Source: Agrobacterium vitis
GTDB taxonomy: Bacteria; Pseudomonadota; Alphaproteobacteria; Rhizobiales; Rhizobiaceae
Length of the DNA: 64,000 nucleotides
NCBI RefSeq assembly: GCF_014926405.1
Contig: NZ_JACXXJ020000005.1
Coordinates: 1,121,001-1,185,000 of the forward strand
Direction of reading: 5' to 3'
The position numbers and the translations under genes were made by a program. Under the pieces are notes generated by a model, which was not told the DNA's origin, ran no database searches, and was given only the letters and a program-made list of their open reading frames with translations. This document shows, piece by piece, positions 1-8,564 of the stretch. Every line of letters starts with the position of its first letter. The stretch's first letter is position 1.

Positions 1-230
1 GGTGCGGTGAGCGGACGGACCGGAAAAGCCACTGGAGTGGCAAAGCGATCTGCCGGGGTTGGACGCCTCTTTATCTACGAATCGTCCGCCTTTTCGCTTT
101 TGCCATGACCTCCGGGAAGGTGAGGGAAATCTGCGAACGGGTGCCGTTATGGTACCGGTTTGACGCTGTGAGCCAGGAGACCTGCCGTCCGTGACGGGCT
201 TTACGCCCAATTGGGGGAGAGATCCCCGAC
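1..230 (+). promoter_or_regulatory. Cobalamin riboswitch, 5' end cut by window edge
   Basis: A textbook B12 box (AGCCAGGAGACCTGCC) lies at 171-186. Upstream are the other conserved pieces in the right order: GAGCGGAC near 9, GCCACTGG at 29-36, and CCGGGAAGG at about 113-121. The segment between GCCACTG and GGGAAGG is unusually long, which suggests an extended peripheral arm. After the box come small hairpins (ACGGGC/GCCC and GGGG/CCCC) that could form the expression platform. The aptamer begins before base 1, so its 5' stems cannot be seen. It should control the cobP-cobW-cobN-cobO transcript, shutting it down when adenosylcobalamin is plentiful; that is the known role of the family. Confidence 0.85.
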
Positions 231-343
231 GCCAGCACGGAGGTTGTCGTGGCGCAACAGATTGATCGCGGGCTTTCCAGGCTCCGCTCCACGGTCTTTT
301 GGCCGTTTGTTTTTTCGCCGCCTGCCCCAATAGGAGGCAGGTC

Positions 344-646
344 ATGATGACGCTCGTGTCATCACGCAGCATAGGTGCGGCCTTGGCTCTGCTTATGCTG
401 GCGGCGCTGGTTTTTGCGTTGCTGCCGTTTTCCCGTCATACGCCTTCTGGCCCTTCCGAGCGGCCTGCGGAGCAGCAATTGCGCGCACCGTCCGGTTCCA
501 ATTCCACCTTTGGCGGGGCGGTGTCGCAGCCAAGGCCGGATGTGCGGTCTTCTCCGCCATCTGCTGCCGATGCAGCCCCACCCGCATGGCCGGGCTTTGT
601 GCCGCGTTCCAGCGGGCTCTACACGCCGCCTGCGGGTGGAAACTGA
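344..646 (+). CDS. Small membrane-anchored protein of unknown function
   Basis: A 100-residue protein whose residues 9-27 form one hydrophobic helix after a short N-terminus, followed by a Pro/Ser-rich tail with no visible domain. The ATG at 344 is chosen because AGGAGG sits at 332-337, six bases before it; an upstream in-frame start at 299 lacks this. It is the first gene behind the cobalamin riboswitch and ends five bases before cobP, so it is probably co-transcribed with the cob genes. I do not recognise the family. A role in cobalamin or cobalt handling is suggested only by position. Confidence 0.6.
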   Translation: MMTLVSSRSIGAALALLMLAALVFALLPFSRHTPSGPSERPAEQQLRAPSGSNSTFGGAVSQPRPDVRSSPPSAADAAPPAWPGFVPRSSGLYTPPAGGN

Positions 647-650
647 CGCC

Positions 651-1178
651 ATGGCCGAGACAATTTCGAAACGTGTCTTCGTTCTTGGAGGCGCGCGGTC
701 CGGCAAGTCGCGTTTTGCCGAACAGCTTTGTGCCGAGACCGGCCTGGAGCGTCATTATCTGGCGACCGGGCGGGCCTGGGACGAGGAAATGCGCGCCCGG
801 ATCGACCAGCATCAGCAGGATCGTGGCGGCCTTTGGGTGACGCATGAGGAGCCGCTGGCGCTGGTGGAGAAGCTTAGGCAGATCGATGCAACAGGCCGGG
901 TGGTGCTGGTCGATTGCCTGACGCTCTGGGTGACCAATCTGATGATGGAGGAGGGGCGCGACATGGCCGCTGAGGCTGCGGCCTTTGCGGATCTGCTGCC
1001 CCGGCTTTCCGCCTCCATCGTGCTTGTTTCCAATGAAGTCGGCCTTGGCATTGTGCCGGAAAACCGCATGGCCCGGCATTTCCGCGATCATGCCGGACGG
1101 CTTCATCAATTGATCGCGGCAAGCGCTGACGAGGTTTATTTCGTCGCGGCTGGTCTGCCCCTGAAAATGAAAGGCTGA
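651..1178 (+). CDS. cobP: Adenosylcobinamide kinase / adenosylcobinamide-phosphate guanylyltransferase CobP
   Basis: CobP phosphorylates adenosylcobinamide and transfers GMP to give adenosylcobinamide-GDP, the activated intermediate before lower-ligand attachment. The 175-residue length is normal. The N-terminus has the Walker A sequence [12 protein letters not shown] (about residues 12-23), and later come the family segments [14 protein letters not shown] and [21 protein letters not shown]. The start at 651 gives the usual short lead to the P-loop; in-frame codons further upstream overlap the preceding gene. It is followed by cobW after three bases, within the riboswitch-controlled operon. 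Confidence 0.95.
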   Translation: MAETISKRVFVLGGARSGKSRFAEQLCAETGLERHYLATGRAWDEEMRARIDQHQQDRGGLWVTHEEPLALVEKLRQIDATGRVVLVDCLTLWVTNLMMEEGRDMAAEAAAFADLLPRLSASIVLVSNEVGLGIVPENRMARHFRDHAGRLHQLIAASADEVYFVAAGLPLKMKG

Positions 1179-1181
1179 ACA

Positions 1182-2255
1182 ATGTTGCAAAAGAAAATTC
1201 CCGTCACCGTCATCACCGGCTTTCTCGGCGCGGGCAAGACGACGATCATCCGCAATATGCTGATGAATGCGGGTGGCAAGAAAATCGCGTTGATCATTAA
1301 CGAATTCGGCGATCTAGGGGTCGATGGCGAGGTGCTGAAAGGTTGCGGTGCCGAGACCTGCACCGAGGACGACATTATTGAACTGACCAATGGCTGCATC
1401 TGCTGCACGGTTGCCGATGATTTCGTGCCGACCATGCAAAGGCTGCTGGCACGGGATGTGTTGCCCGACCATATCGTCATCGAGACCTCCGGCCTTGCCT
1501 TGCCGCAGCCGCTGGTGGCTGCCTTCAACTGGCCGGATATCCGCACCCGCGTGACCGTTGATGGTGTTGTGACGGTGGTCGATAGCGCTGCTGTCGCCGC
1601 TGGCCGGTTTGCTGACGACCACGACCGGATCGATGCCCAGCGCGCTGCCGATGACAGTCTTGATCACGAAAGCCCGATCGAGGAGCTGTTCGAGGACCAG
1701 TTGACCTGCGCCGATCTGATCGTGCTCAACAAAACCGATCTGCTTGATGCCGATGGTCTTGCCAAAGTGCGAACCGACGTGACCGCCCGGATGAGCCGCA
1801 AGCCAACATTGATCGAGGCGAAGAACGGCGATGTACCTGTCATGGTGCTGCTTGGTATCGGTGCGGGTTCGGAAGCCGATATCGACAATCGCAAGTCCCA
1901 TCACGAGCTGGAGCATGAGGCGCTGCATGCGAGCGGTGAGGACCATGACCATCATCACGACCACGACGAATTCGACAGTTTTGTTGTCGATCTGCCGCAG
2001 GTGCGCGAGCCGGACCGTTTTGTCGATGGCTTGAAGACCGTGATCGAAGCGCATGACGTGCTGCGGCTGAAAGGCTTCGTCGATGTGCCGGGCAAGCCGA
2101 TGCGGCTGGTGGTGCAGGCGGTCGGCAGCCGCATTGACCAATATTATGACCGGCCCTGGGCCTCTGGCGAGCAGCGGGCGACGCGGCTGGTGGTAATCGG
2201 CCTGCATGATCTCGACCAATCGGCGATTGCCGATGCCATCCGGGCGGCAGCGTAA
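1182..2255 (+). CDS. cobW: CobW family GTP-binding protein (cobalamin biosynthesis metallochaperone)
   Basis: A G3E-family P-loop GTPase of 357 residues. Visible motifs are the Walker A GFLGAGKTT near residue 14, the metal-binding CxCC sequence GCICCTV near residue 66, and an NKTD base-specificity motif. A histidine-rich stretch (EDHDHHHDHDE) sits at about residues 248-258 before the CobW C-terminal domain. CobW is thought to deliver cobalt to the cobaltochelatase, and here it lies directly ahead of cobN, with a three-base gap on each side. The His-rich insert fits a cobalt store or chaperone; the exact substrate is inference. Confidence 0.94.
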   Translation: MLQKKIPVTVITGFLGAGKTTIIRNMLMNAGGKKIALIINEFGDLGVDGEVLKGCGAETCTEDDIIELTNGCICCTVADDFVPTMQRLLARDVLPDHIVIETSGLALPQPLVAAFNWPDIRTRVTVDGVVTVVDSAAVAAGRFADDHDRIDAQRAADDSLDHESPIEELFEDQLTCADLIVLNKTDLLDADGLAKVRTDVTARMSRKPTLIEAKNGDVPVMVLLGIGAGSEADIDNRKSHHELEHEALHASGEDHDHHHDHDEFDSFVVDLPQVREPDRFVDGLKTVIEAHDVLRLKGFVDVPGKPMRLVVQAVGSRIDQYYDRPWASGEQRATRLVVIGLHDLDQSAIADAIRAAA

Positions 2256-2258
2256 GCC

Positions 2259-5200
2259 ATGCATCTTCTGCTTGCCCAGCAAGGCTCGATCAGCGACGGG
2301 GATGACGCGATAGACCTTGGCCAGACGCCAGGGGATATCCTGTTTCTGTCTGCCGCCGATACCGAGCTGTCCGCCATCGCGGCGGCGCTGGCGCGGCAAT
2401 CCGAGACCGCGACATGGCGGCTCGCCAGCCTGATGGCGCTGAAACATCCGATGTCGGTCGATACCTATATCGAGCGCACCGCCCGCCATGCGAAACTGAT
2501 TGTGGTCAGGGCTTTGGGTGGGGCCAGCTATTTTCATTATGCGCTGGAAGCGCTGCACGCCTGCGCCCGCCGCCATGGGATCAAAATTGCCGTCCTGCCC
2601 GGCGACGACAAGCCGGATGCCGGGCTGGAGGCTTTTTCAAACCTGGATGCCCCGGATCTATCGGCGCTTTGGGCCTATCTGATCGAAGGCGGCGATAGCA
2701 ATGCCAGCCATTTCGTGTCCTATGCGCAAGCGCTGCTGACCAATGCACCAAAACCGCAAGAGGCCTTGCCGTTGTTGAAGGCCGGGTTGTGGTGGCCGGG
2801 GCGTGGGATGATTGACGTTCAGGCATGGCAGGTGCTTGCAGGCGAGGGGCCGATTGCCGCCCTCTGCTTTTACCGCGCCCTCGTGCAAAGCGGCGAGACT
2901 GCGCCGGTTGAGGCGATGATTGAGGCGCTGCAAGCGCAGGGCCTGCGGCCTTTGCCGGTGTTTGTTGCCAGTCTGAAAGATGGTGTCTGCGTTGAGACGC
3001 TGCGGATGATTTTTAACCAGGCCGCTCCAGATGTGGTGGTCAACACGACAGGCTTTGCAGTTTCCGTTCCGGGTGCCGATGCGCCCTCGACCGTGCTGGA
3101 CGAGCAGGGCGCTGTTGTGTTGCAGGCGCTGTTTTCCTCGTCGCCACGCTCCGTCTGGGAAGCCTCGATGCAAGGGCTGAGCGCCCGCGATCTCGCCATG
3201 AATGTTGCGCTGCCGGAAGTGGACGGGCGGGTACTGACCCGGGCTGCGTCCTTCAAATCGGCTGCCCGCTACGATGCGCGGGTGGAAACCACCTTGGTCA
3301 GTCATGCGCCGGACCATGGCCGTATGGCCTTCGTTGCCAGCCTGGCTGCCAATTGGGCGCGGCTGAGGCACACACCTGCGCCAGAACGGCAGGTCGCCCT
3401 GATCATGGCCAACTATCCCAACCGGGATGGACGCCTTGGCAATGGTGTCGGGCTGGATACGCCTGCTGCCAGTCTTGAAGTGTTGAAGGCGTTGAAGGCC
3501 GAAGGCTATGACACCGGCATCCTGCCCGCCAGCTCTGACGCGTTGATGACGGTGCTGATGGCCGGTGTCACCAATGCGGCGGTGAAGGGCAGGGTGATCC
3601 GCGAAACCCTGCGGCTTGCCGATTACCAGCAGTTTTTCGGGAGCCTGCCTGACAAGATCAGGCGGGAGATTAGCGACAGATGGGGGGAGCCGCAGGCCGA
3701 TCCATTTTTTGCCGGGGATGGTTTCGCGCTGCCGCTGCTGCGGTTCGGCAAGGTGATGGTCGGCATTCAGCCAGCGCGGGGCTATAATATCGATCCGAAG
3801 GACAGCTATCATTCGCCGGATCTGGTGCCTCCCCACGGCTATTTCGCCTTCTACGCATTTCTCCGCCAGAGATTTGGCGTTCACGCCATCATTCATATGG
3901 GCAAGCACGGCAATCTGGAATGGTTGCCGGGCAAGGCACTGGCGCTGAGCGAGAGCTGTTATCCCGAAGCGGTGCTGGGTCCGGTGCCGCATCTCTATCC
4001 CTTCATCGTCAACGATCCCGGTGAGGGTACGCAGGCCAAGCGCCGGGCGAGCGCCGTTATTATCGATCACCTGACCCCGCCACTGACCAGGGCGGAAAGC
4101 TATGGTCCGCTGAAGGATCTGGAAGCGCTGGTCGATGAATATTACCAGGCGATGGGCGGCGATCCACGCCGGGTTACCTTGTTGAAATCCCAGATCCTCG
4201 ATCTGGTCGCCGATATCGGTCTGGATGAGGATGCCGGCATTGCCGGTGGTGAGGCGGAGGAGGTCAAGCTGACCAAGCTCGACGCCTATCTCTGCGACCT
4301 CAAGGAAATGCAGATCCGCGACGGCCTGCATATTTTCGGGCAGGCACCGCAAGGCCGGTTGCTGACCGATCTGGTCGTGGCCTTGGCGCGGGTGCCGCGT
4401 GGCCAAGGGCAGAGCCAAGGGGGGCAAGGCGGCGATGCCAGTCTGCACCGGGCGATTGCTGCGGATGCGCTTGGCGGTTGCGCCGATTTCGACCCTCTGG
4501 ACTGTGTGTTTTCCGATAGCTGGGACGGGCCGCAACCGGACCTTCTGAGAAACCTGACGCAAGCCCCCTGGCGCACCAAGGGCGATACGGTTGAGCGGAT
4601 CGAATTACTGGCCTCAGACATGGTGTCGGGCAGTCTTGCCTGTCCCGAAGACTGGCAAAACACCCGCGCTGTTCTGGATGAAGTTGAAACCCGGCTGCAA
4701 CCGAGCGTGATCAAATCCGGCCCATCCGAAATCGCTGGACTGCTCAAAGGACTGTCTGGTCGGTTCGTTGCTCCCGGCCCATCCGGTGCGCCGACGCGCG
4801 GACGCCCGGATGTGCTGCCGACCGGGCGTAATTTCTACTCTGTCGATAGCCGCGTCGTGCCGACACCCGCCGCTTACCAACTCGGCCAGAAATCCGCCGA
4901 ACTGCTGGTTGCCCGCTATGTGCAGGATCATGGCGAATGGCCGGTATCGTTTGGCATTACCGCCTGGGGTACCAGCAATATGCGCACGGGCGGCGATGAT
5001 ATTGCCCAGGCGCTGGCGCTGATCGGCGTCAAGCCGCTCTGGGACAGCGCCTCACGCCGGGTGACCGGCTATGAGATCATTCCCCAGGCGATTTTGGGTC
5101 GCCCGCGTGTCGATGTAACGCTGCGGATCTCAGGGTTTTTCCGCGACGCCTTTCCCGAACAGATCGCCTTGTTCGACAAGGCGGTGCGGGCGGTTGGCGC

Positions 5201-6041
5201 TCTGGATGAGGATGCGGCGGATAACCCGATTGCGGCGCGCATCAAGGCGGAAACAGTCTTGTTCCAGCAACAGGGGCTGGACGAAAAGACCGCCAGCCGC
5301 CGGGCGGGCTACCGGGTATTCGGCTCGAAACCCGGCGCTTACGGAGCGGGCCTGCAAGCCTTGATCGATGAAAAGGGCTGGGAGCGCCGGGCCGATCTGG
5401 CCGAGGCCTATCTGGTCTGGGGCGCTTACGCTTACGGCGCGGGCGAAGAAGGTAGGGCCGAGCGCGGCCTGTTCGAAGAGCGCTTGCAGGGCGTGCAGGC
5501 CGTGGTGCAAAACCAGGACAATCGCGAGCATGATCTGCTGGATAGCGACGATTACTATCAGTTCGAGGGCGGCATGACGGCGGCGGTCGAGCAGCTTTCG
5601 GGTCGCAGGCCAACCGTCTATCACAACGACCATTCCCGACCGGAAAAGCCTGTCATCCGCACGCTGGAGGAAGAGATTGGCCGGGTGGTGCGCGCTCGTG
5701 TCGTCAATCCGAAATGGATCGAAGGCGTGATGCGTCACGGCTATAAGGGCGCGTTCGAAATTGCCGCCTCCGTGGATTATCTGTTCGCCTTTGCCGCCAC
5801 CACCGGCGCCGTGCGCCAGCCGCATTTCGACGCCGTCTACCGGGCTTTTATCGGTGATGACCGGGTGCGGGCTTTCATGGCCGATAAAAACCCGGCTGCC
5901 TTGAAGGACATGTCGCAGCGGCTGTTGGAAGCCATTGAGCGTGGCCTCTGGACGCCGCGCAGCAATTCGGCGAGATATCATCTGTCCCAACTTTCCCAAG
6001 CCGAGCTTTTACAGACGATTGAATTGGAGAATGCCCTATGA
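2259..6041 (+). CDS. cobN: Cobaltochelatase subunit CobN
   Basis: The large subunit of the ATP-dependent aerobic cobaltochelatase, which inserts cobalt into hydrogenobyrinic acid a,c-diamide together with CobS and CobT. At 1260 residues it has the expected length and resembles magnesium chelatase ChlH/BchH throughout. Recognisable family segments include HMGKHGNLEWLPGKALALS (around residue 550), FIVNDPGEGTQAKRR, and YEIIPQAILGRPRVDVTLR near residue 940. It overlaps cobO by ATGA. cobS and cobT are not in this window; in rhizobia they usually sit elsewhere. A cbiX-type chelatase also occurs in this locus, so the cell may have two cobalt insertion routes. Confidence 0.97.
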   Translation: MHLLLAQQGSISDGDDAIDLGQTPGDILFLSAADTELSAIAAALARQSETATWRLASLMALKHPMSVDTYIERTARHAKLIVVRALGGASYFHYALEALHACARRHGIKIAVLPGDDKPDAGLEAFSNLDAPDLSALWAYLIEGGDSNASHFVSYAQALLTNAPKPQEALPLLKAGLWWPGRGMIDVQAWQVLAGEGPIAALCFYRALVQSGETAPVEAMIEALQAQGLRPLPVFVASLKDGVCVETLRMIFNQAAPDVVVNTTGFAVSVPGADAPSTVLDEQGAVVLQALFSSSPRSVWEASMQGLSARDLAMNVALPEVDGRVLTRAASFKSAARYDARVETTLVSHAPDHGRMAFVASLAANWARLRHTPAPERQVALIMANYPNRDGRLGNGVGLDTPAASLEVLKALKAEGYDTGILPASSDALMTVLMAGVTNAAVKGRVIRETLRLADYQQFFGSLPDKIRREISDRWGEPQADPFFAGDGFALPLLRFGKVMVGIQPARGYNIDPKDSYHSPDLVPPHGYFAFYAFLRQRFGVHAIIHMGKHGNLEWLPGKALALSESCYPEAVLGPVPHLYPFIVNDPGEGTQAKRRASAVIIDHLTPPLTRAESYGPLKDLEALVDEYYQAMGGDPRRVTLLKSQILDLVADIGLDEDAGIAGGEAEEVKLTKLDAYLCDLKEMQIRDGLHIFGQAPQGRLLTDLVVALARVPRGQGQSQGGQGGDASLHRAIAADALGGCADFDPLDCVFSDSWDGPQPDLLRNLTQAPWRTKGDTVERIELLASDMVSGSLACPEDWQNTRAVLDEVETRLQPSVIKSGPSEIAGLLKGLSGRFVAPGPSGAPTRGRPDVLPTGRNFYSVDSRVVPTPAAYQLGQKSAELLVARYVQDHGEWPVSFGITAWGTSNMRTGGDDIAQALALIGVKPLWDSASRRVTGYEIIPQAILGRPRVDVTLRISGFFRDAFPEQIALFDKAVRAVGALDEDAADNPIAARIKAETVLFQQQGLDEKTASRRAGYRVFGSKPGAYGAGLQALIDEKGWERRADLAEAYLVWGAYAYGAGEEGRAERGLFEERLQGVQAVVQNQDNREHDLLDSDDYYQFEGGMTAAVEQLSGRRPTVYHNDHSRPEKPVIRTLEEEIGRVVRARVVNPKWIEGVMRHGYKGAFEIAASVDYLFAFAATTGAVRQPHFDAVYRAFIGDDRVRAFMADKNPAALKDMSQRLLEAIERGLWTPRSNSARYHLSQLSQAELLQTIELENAL

Positions 6042-6682
6042 CCGAAACCGTCGATAGCGGAGCCGTTGCAACACCGTCGGACGATCTTGCCCGCCACGCT
6101 GAGAAGATGGCGAAGAAAAAAGCGGCGCGCGACAAGATCATGGCGACCAAAACTGGCGAAAAGGGCCTGGTTATCGTCCATACCGGCAAGGGCAAGGGCA
6201 AGTCCTCGGCAGCCTTCGGGATGATCTTCCGCCATATCGCCCATGGCAAAAAATGCGCTGTGGTGCAATTCATCAAGGGGGCGATGTCAACCGGCGAACG
6301 CGACCTGATCCTGCGGCATTTTTCCGACCTCTGCGCTTTCCACACTATGGGTGAGGGCTTTACCTGGGAAACCCAGGACAAGGCCCGCGACATGGCCATG
6401 GCCAGAGCCGCCTGGGACAAGGCCAAGGAACTGATCCGCGATCCCGCCAACAGCATGGTGCTGCTCGACGAAATCAATATCGCCATCCGCTATGACTATA
6501 TTGACCTCAGCGAAGTCGTCGCCTTCCTGACGGAAGAAAAGCCGCCCATGACCCATGTGGTGCTAACGGGACGCAATGCCAAGGATGAGCTGATCGAGAT
6601 TGCCGATCTGGTGACGGAAATGGAACTGGTCAAACACCCGTTCCGCTCTGGTATCAAGGCTCAGTTGGGTGTGGAGTTCTGA
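6038..6682 (+). CDS. cobO: Cob(I)yrinic acid a,c-diamide adenosyltransferase CobO
   Basis: CobO (CobA/BtuR type) transfers the adenosyl group of ATP to the reduced cobalt of the corrin ring. The 214-residue protein has the Walker A sequence HTGKGKGKSSAAFG near residue 47, then KCAVVQFIKG, and VLLDEINIAIRYDYID near residue 145, as in the family. A Lys-rich N-terminal extension (HAEKMAKKKAARDKIM) is common in alphaproteobacterial members. The start overlaps the cobN stop (ATGA), so the two are translationally coupled. It ends this operon; the next gene is on the opposite strand. Confidence 0.95.
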   Translation: MTETVDSGAVATPSDDLARHAEKMAKKKAARDKIMATKTGEKGLVIVHTGKGKGKSSAAFGMIFRHIAHGKKCAVVQFIKGAMSTGERDLILRHFSDLCAFHTMGEGFTWETQDKARDMAMARAAWDKAKELIRDPANSMVLLDEINIAIRYDYIDLSEVVAFLTEEKPPMTHVVLTGRNAKDELIEIADLVTEMELVKHPFRSGIKAQLGVEF

Positions 6683-6733
6683 TGGCCCAGAACTGAGTAT
6701 TCTGGGGCGCGCGCTGTTATTTGATCGGGGCTG

Positions 6734-7135
6734 TTACAGTCGCTCTTCCAGGCTCATGCGCTGATGAAGGACACGGAGGATGTCGATCCCATCGGCATTG
6801 ATCCGGTAAAAGATCATGTGCGCGCCCTCGGAAAAACCGAAAAGGCCTTCCCTACTGCATAATTCTTTAAACCGGACTCGGTTTAAAGAGAAAATTATGC
6901 AGCAGATATAAAGCGCTACAGCGAACCTTTGTGCGCCATATATGGCGCACGGCGCTGTAATGTGGTCATGCTGTTGTCCAGAATAGGGAAATTCAGCGAG
7001 AAACTCGAACCTGCTGAACAAGGCTCGCAGATAATCGTTTCGCTGACGCTTGCCCCAGGTTTTGTTGGTGTAACGACCGATATCCTCGACATCGAGACGT
7101 GCTATTTCAGTAATTCGGTAGCCTTTGCCGCTCAT
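6734..7135 (-). CDS. ParE/RelE-type toxin with an in-frame RIME-like insertion
   Basis: Residues 1-58 (start MSGKGYRITEIARLDVEDI, then LRALFSRFEFLAEFPYSG) and residues 96-133 (GFSEGAHMIFYRINADGIDI and ILRVLHQRM) match the two halves of a ParE-like mRNA-interferase/gyrase-toxin fold of about 95-100 residues. Between them lie about 36 residues encoded by a copy of the repeat at 6854-6959. The reading frame stays open through the repeat, so the protein is 133 residues. The insertion falls where the family has a short loop before the EGxHxIFYR strand. It overlaps the antitoxin stop by ATGA. Whether the toxin is still active cannot be told from sequence; a silenced toxin is a real possibility. Confidence 0.8.
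   Translation of the reverse strand: MSGKGYRITEIARLDVEDIGRYTNKTWGKRQRNDYLRALFSRFEFLAEFPYSGQQHDHITAPCAIYGAQRFAVALYICCIIFSLNRVRFKELCSREGLFGFSEGAHMIFYRINADGIDILRVLHQRMSLEERL
6854..6959. repeat. RIME-like repeat, complete copy, inside the toxin gene
   Basis: About 106 bp made of two palindromes. The first pairs CTGCATAATTCTTTAAACCG with CGGTTTAAAGAG..AATTATGCAG. The second is built on GTGCGCCATATATGGCGCAC flanked by ACAGCG and GGCGCTGT. Size and architecture match the published RIME of rhizobia (about 108 bp, two large palindromes). Sister copies are at 17359-17463 and 27114-27213. This copy lies within a coding sequence, which is unusual for an intergenic element. Confidence 0.8.
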
Positions 7136-7380
7136 TGCTCACGGTCGAGTTTTTCATTGAGTGACTGGAGCGACCAATCCTCTGCAAACTCTCCACGATC
7201 TGCTTGTTGCCAACCCTTGTCGATCTGATGGCGCAAAATTTTCAGCTTTTCTTCCCGCTCCTCCAACTCGCGGAGCGCGTCTCGCACCACTTCGCTCGCA
7301 GAGGCGTAGCGGCCACTGCTTATCTGCTGCTTGATGAAGCCTTCCCAATGCGGGCCAAGTGTCAGGCTGGTTGTTGCCAT
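7132..7380 (-). CDS. ParD-type antitoxin (type II, CopG/ribbon-helix-helix)
   Basis: An 82-residue protein with the ParD pattern: an N-terminal ribbon segment (SLTLGPHWEGFIKQQI), the family signature SGRYASASEVVRDALRELEE at about residues 21-40, and an acidic or polar C-terminal tail that would wrap the toxin. It precedes and overlaps the toxin gene by four bases, the normal antitoxin-toxin order. Such antitoxins usually autoregulate by binding their own promoter; no operator was identified. The pair sits between cobO and the rest of the cob region, on the opposite strand. Confidence 0.87.
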   Translation of the reverse strand: MATTSLTLGPHWEGFIKQQISSGRYASASEVVRDALRELEEREEKLKILRHQIDKGWQQADRGEFAEDWSLQSLNEKLDREQ

Positions 7381-7444
7381 GTGTAAACCTCTATCCTGTA
7401 TTCAAAATGAATATAGTGGATGGTTGTAAACATAGCAACTTGGT

Positions 7445-8230
7445 TCAGATCCCCATCCACACCCGCACAGGGTTGGTCGGGTCCAGCAGCAGCTTTATCG
7501 CCAACCCGATGCAGGTGACGATCAGCAGCGGCTTGATGATTTTGGCACCGCTTTTCATTGCCAGTTTCGAGCCGGTCTGGGCGCCCAGGAACTGACCGAT
7601 GCCCATGACAATGCCGATTTTCCACAAAACCACGCCATTGAACACGAAGACCAGGAAGGCACCGACATTGGAGCCGAAATTCAGCAGTTTCGTGTGGGCG
7701 GTGGCTTTCAACATGCCGAAACCGGCGAGCGAAACGAAGGCCAGCATCAGGAAGGAGCCGGTGCCGGGGCCGAAGACGCCGTCATAAATGGCGATCAGCG
7801 GGGCAAGTGTCAGGCCGAACAGGAAAGGTGTCATCCGCTGATGGCTATCGACGTCGGAGATATTTGGCTTCAGGGCGAAATAGGCGGCAATCGCCACCAG
7901 CAGAAACGGCATTAGCGCTTTCAGCACATCGCCCGGCACATAGGTCGCGATGACAGCGCCAATCGCGCCGCCCAGCACCGACATGGCGGCCATCGGCAAT
8001 TGTTTCTTCAGGTTGACATGACCCTTGCGGCCATAGGCGATGGTGGCAGAGGCCGAGCCGAACATGCCCTGCAATTTGTTGGTTCCCAGCGTTTCCAGTG
8101 GAGGAATACCGGCAATCAGCATGGCTGGAATGGTAATGAGGCCACCACCACCGGCAATCGCATCGACAAAGCCTGCGATAAAGGCGGCGAAGAACAGGAA
8201 GATCAGGGCTTGAAGAGCAATATCGGTCAT
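7445..8230 (-). CDS. TSUP family (TauE/SafE) membrane permease
   Basis: A 261-residue integral membrane protein with the hallmark N-terminal segment of the sulfite exporter TauE/SafE family (AGFVDAIAGGGGLITIPAML, about residues 17-36) and its C-terminal half-repeat (YDGVFGPGTGSFLMLAFVSL). It has roughly seven to eight hydrophobic helices. Family members move sulfite, sulfonates or other small anions; several are predicted metal-associated carriers. The ATG at 8230 is chosen because longer forms run into non-coding sequence. Its setting between cob operons makes a link to cobalt or cobalamin possible but unproven. Confidence 0.88.
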   Translation of the reverse strand: MTDIALQALIFLFFAAFIAGFVDAIAGGGGLITIPAMLIAGIPPLETLGTNKLQGMFGSASATIAYGRKGHVNLKKQLPMAAMSVLGGAIGAVIATYVPGDVLKALMPFLLVAIAAYFALKPNISDVDSHQRMTPFLFGLTLAPLIAIYDGVFGPGTGSFLMLAFVSLAGFGMLKATAHTKLLNFGSNVGAFLVFVFNGVVLWKIGIVMGIGQFLGAQTGSKLAMKSGAKIIKPLLIVTCIGLAIKLLLDPTNPVRVWMGI

Positions 8231-8564
8231 GGAAAATCCGGAGAAGAGTGGAATACTGAGCCTCTTACTGCATTCCCTGCCAAACGGTAATCGGTTTGAG
8301 AGGAAAATTTTCCGTGAGAAGGGTTTTGGCGGTGGGCGGATCGTCTCCGGCTGAAATTGCGGTTTGACCCGGCTCGGGCGCTTCGCTATTCCTGCCCGCC
8401 AAGATGTGCGACGGCGCCTGTTCGACAGGCTGGAATCGTCCGGTGCGGCTGACCCAATCAGGGGGCCAATTCCGGAGCTGTCCCAAAGGCCATAGGAGAT
8501 GCCGGAAAACCGGCAGCTCCGGCGCTTCGTACATAAAACGAAACGAAGCAGGGAGCCTTTTGTC
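8231..8564. other. Divergent intergenic region with RIME remnant and a B12-box-like sequence
   Basis: This 334-bp region separates the TSUP gene from cbiX. Positions 8268-8313 resemble the first palindrome of the RIME-like repeats. On the minus strand, 8336-8352 reads AGCCGGAGACGATCCGC, similar to a B12 box and about 105 bases ahead of the TSUP start. The other conserved cobalamin-aptamer pieces (CCGCNACTGT, GCCACTG) are not recognisable, so I do not call a riboswitch. Near 8488-8526 there is also a G+C-rich inverted repeat (CCGGAGCTG with CAGCTCCGG). Confidence 0.4.

Noticed and set aside
1314..2576. 420-residue antisense frame over cobW
   Set aside because: Shadow of cobW; no motif.
2658..4562. 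634-residue antisense frame in cobN
   Set aside because: Shadow frame caused by codon bias of cobN.
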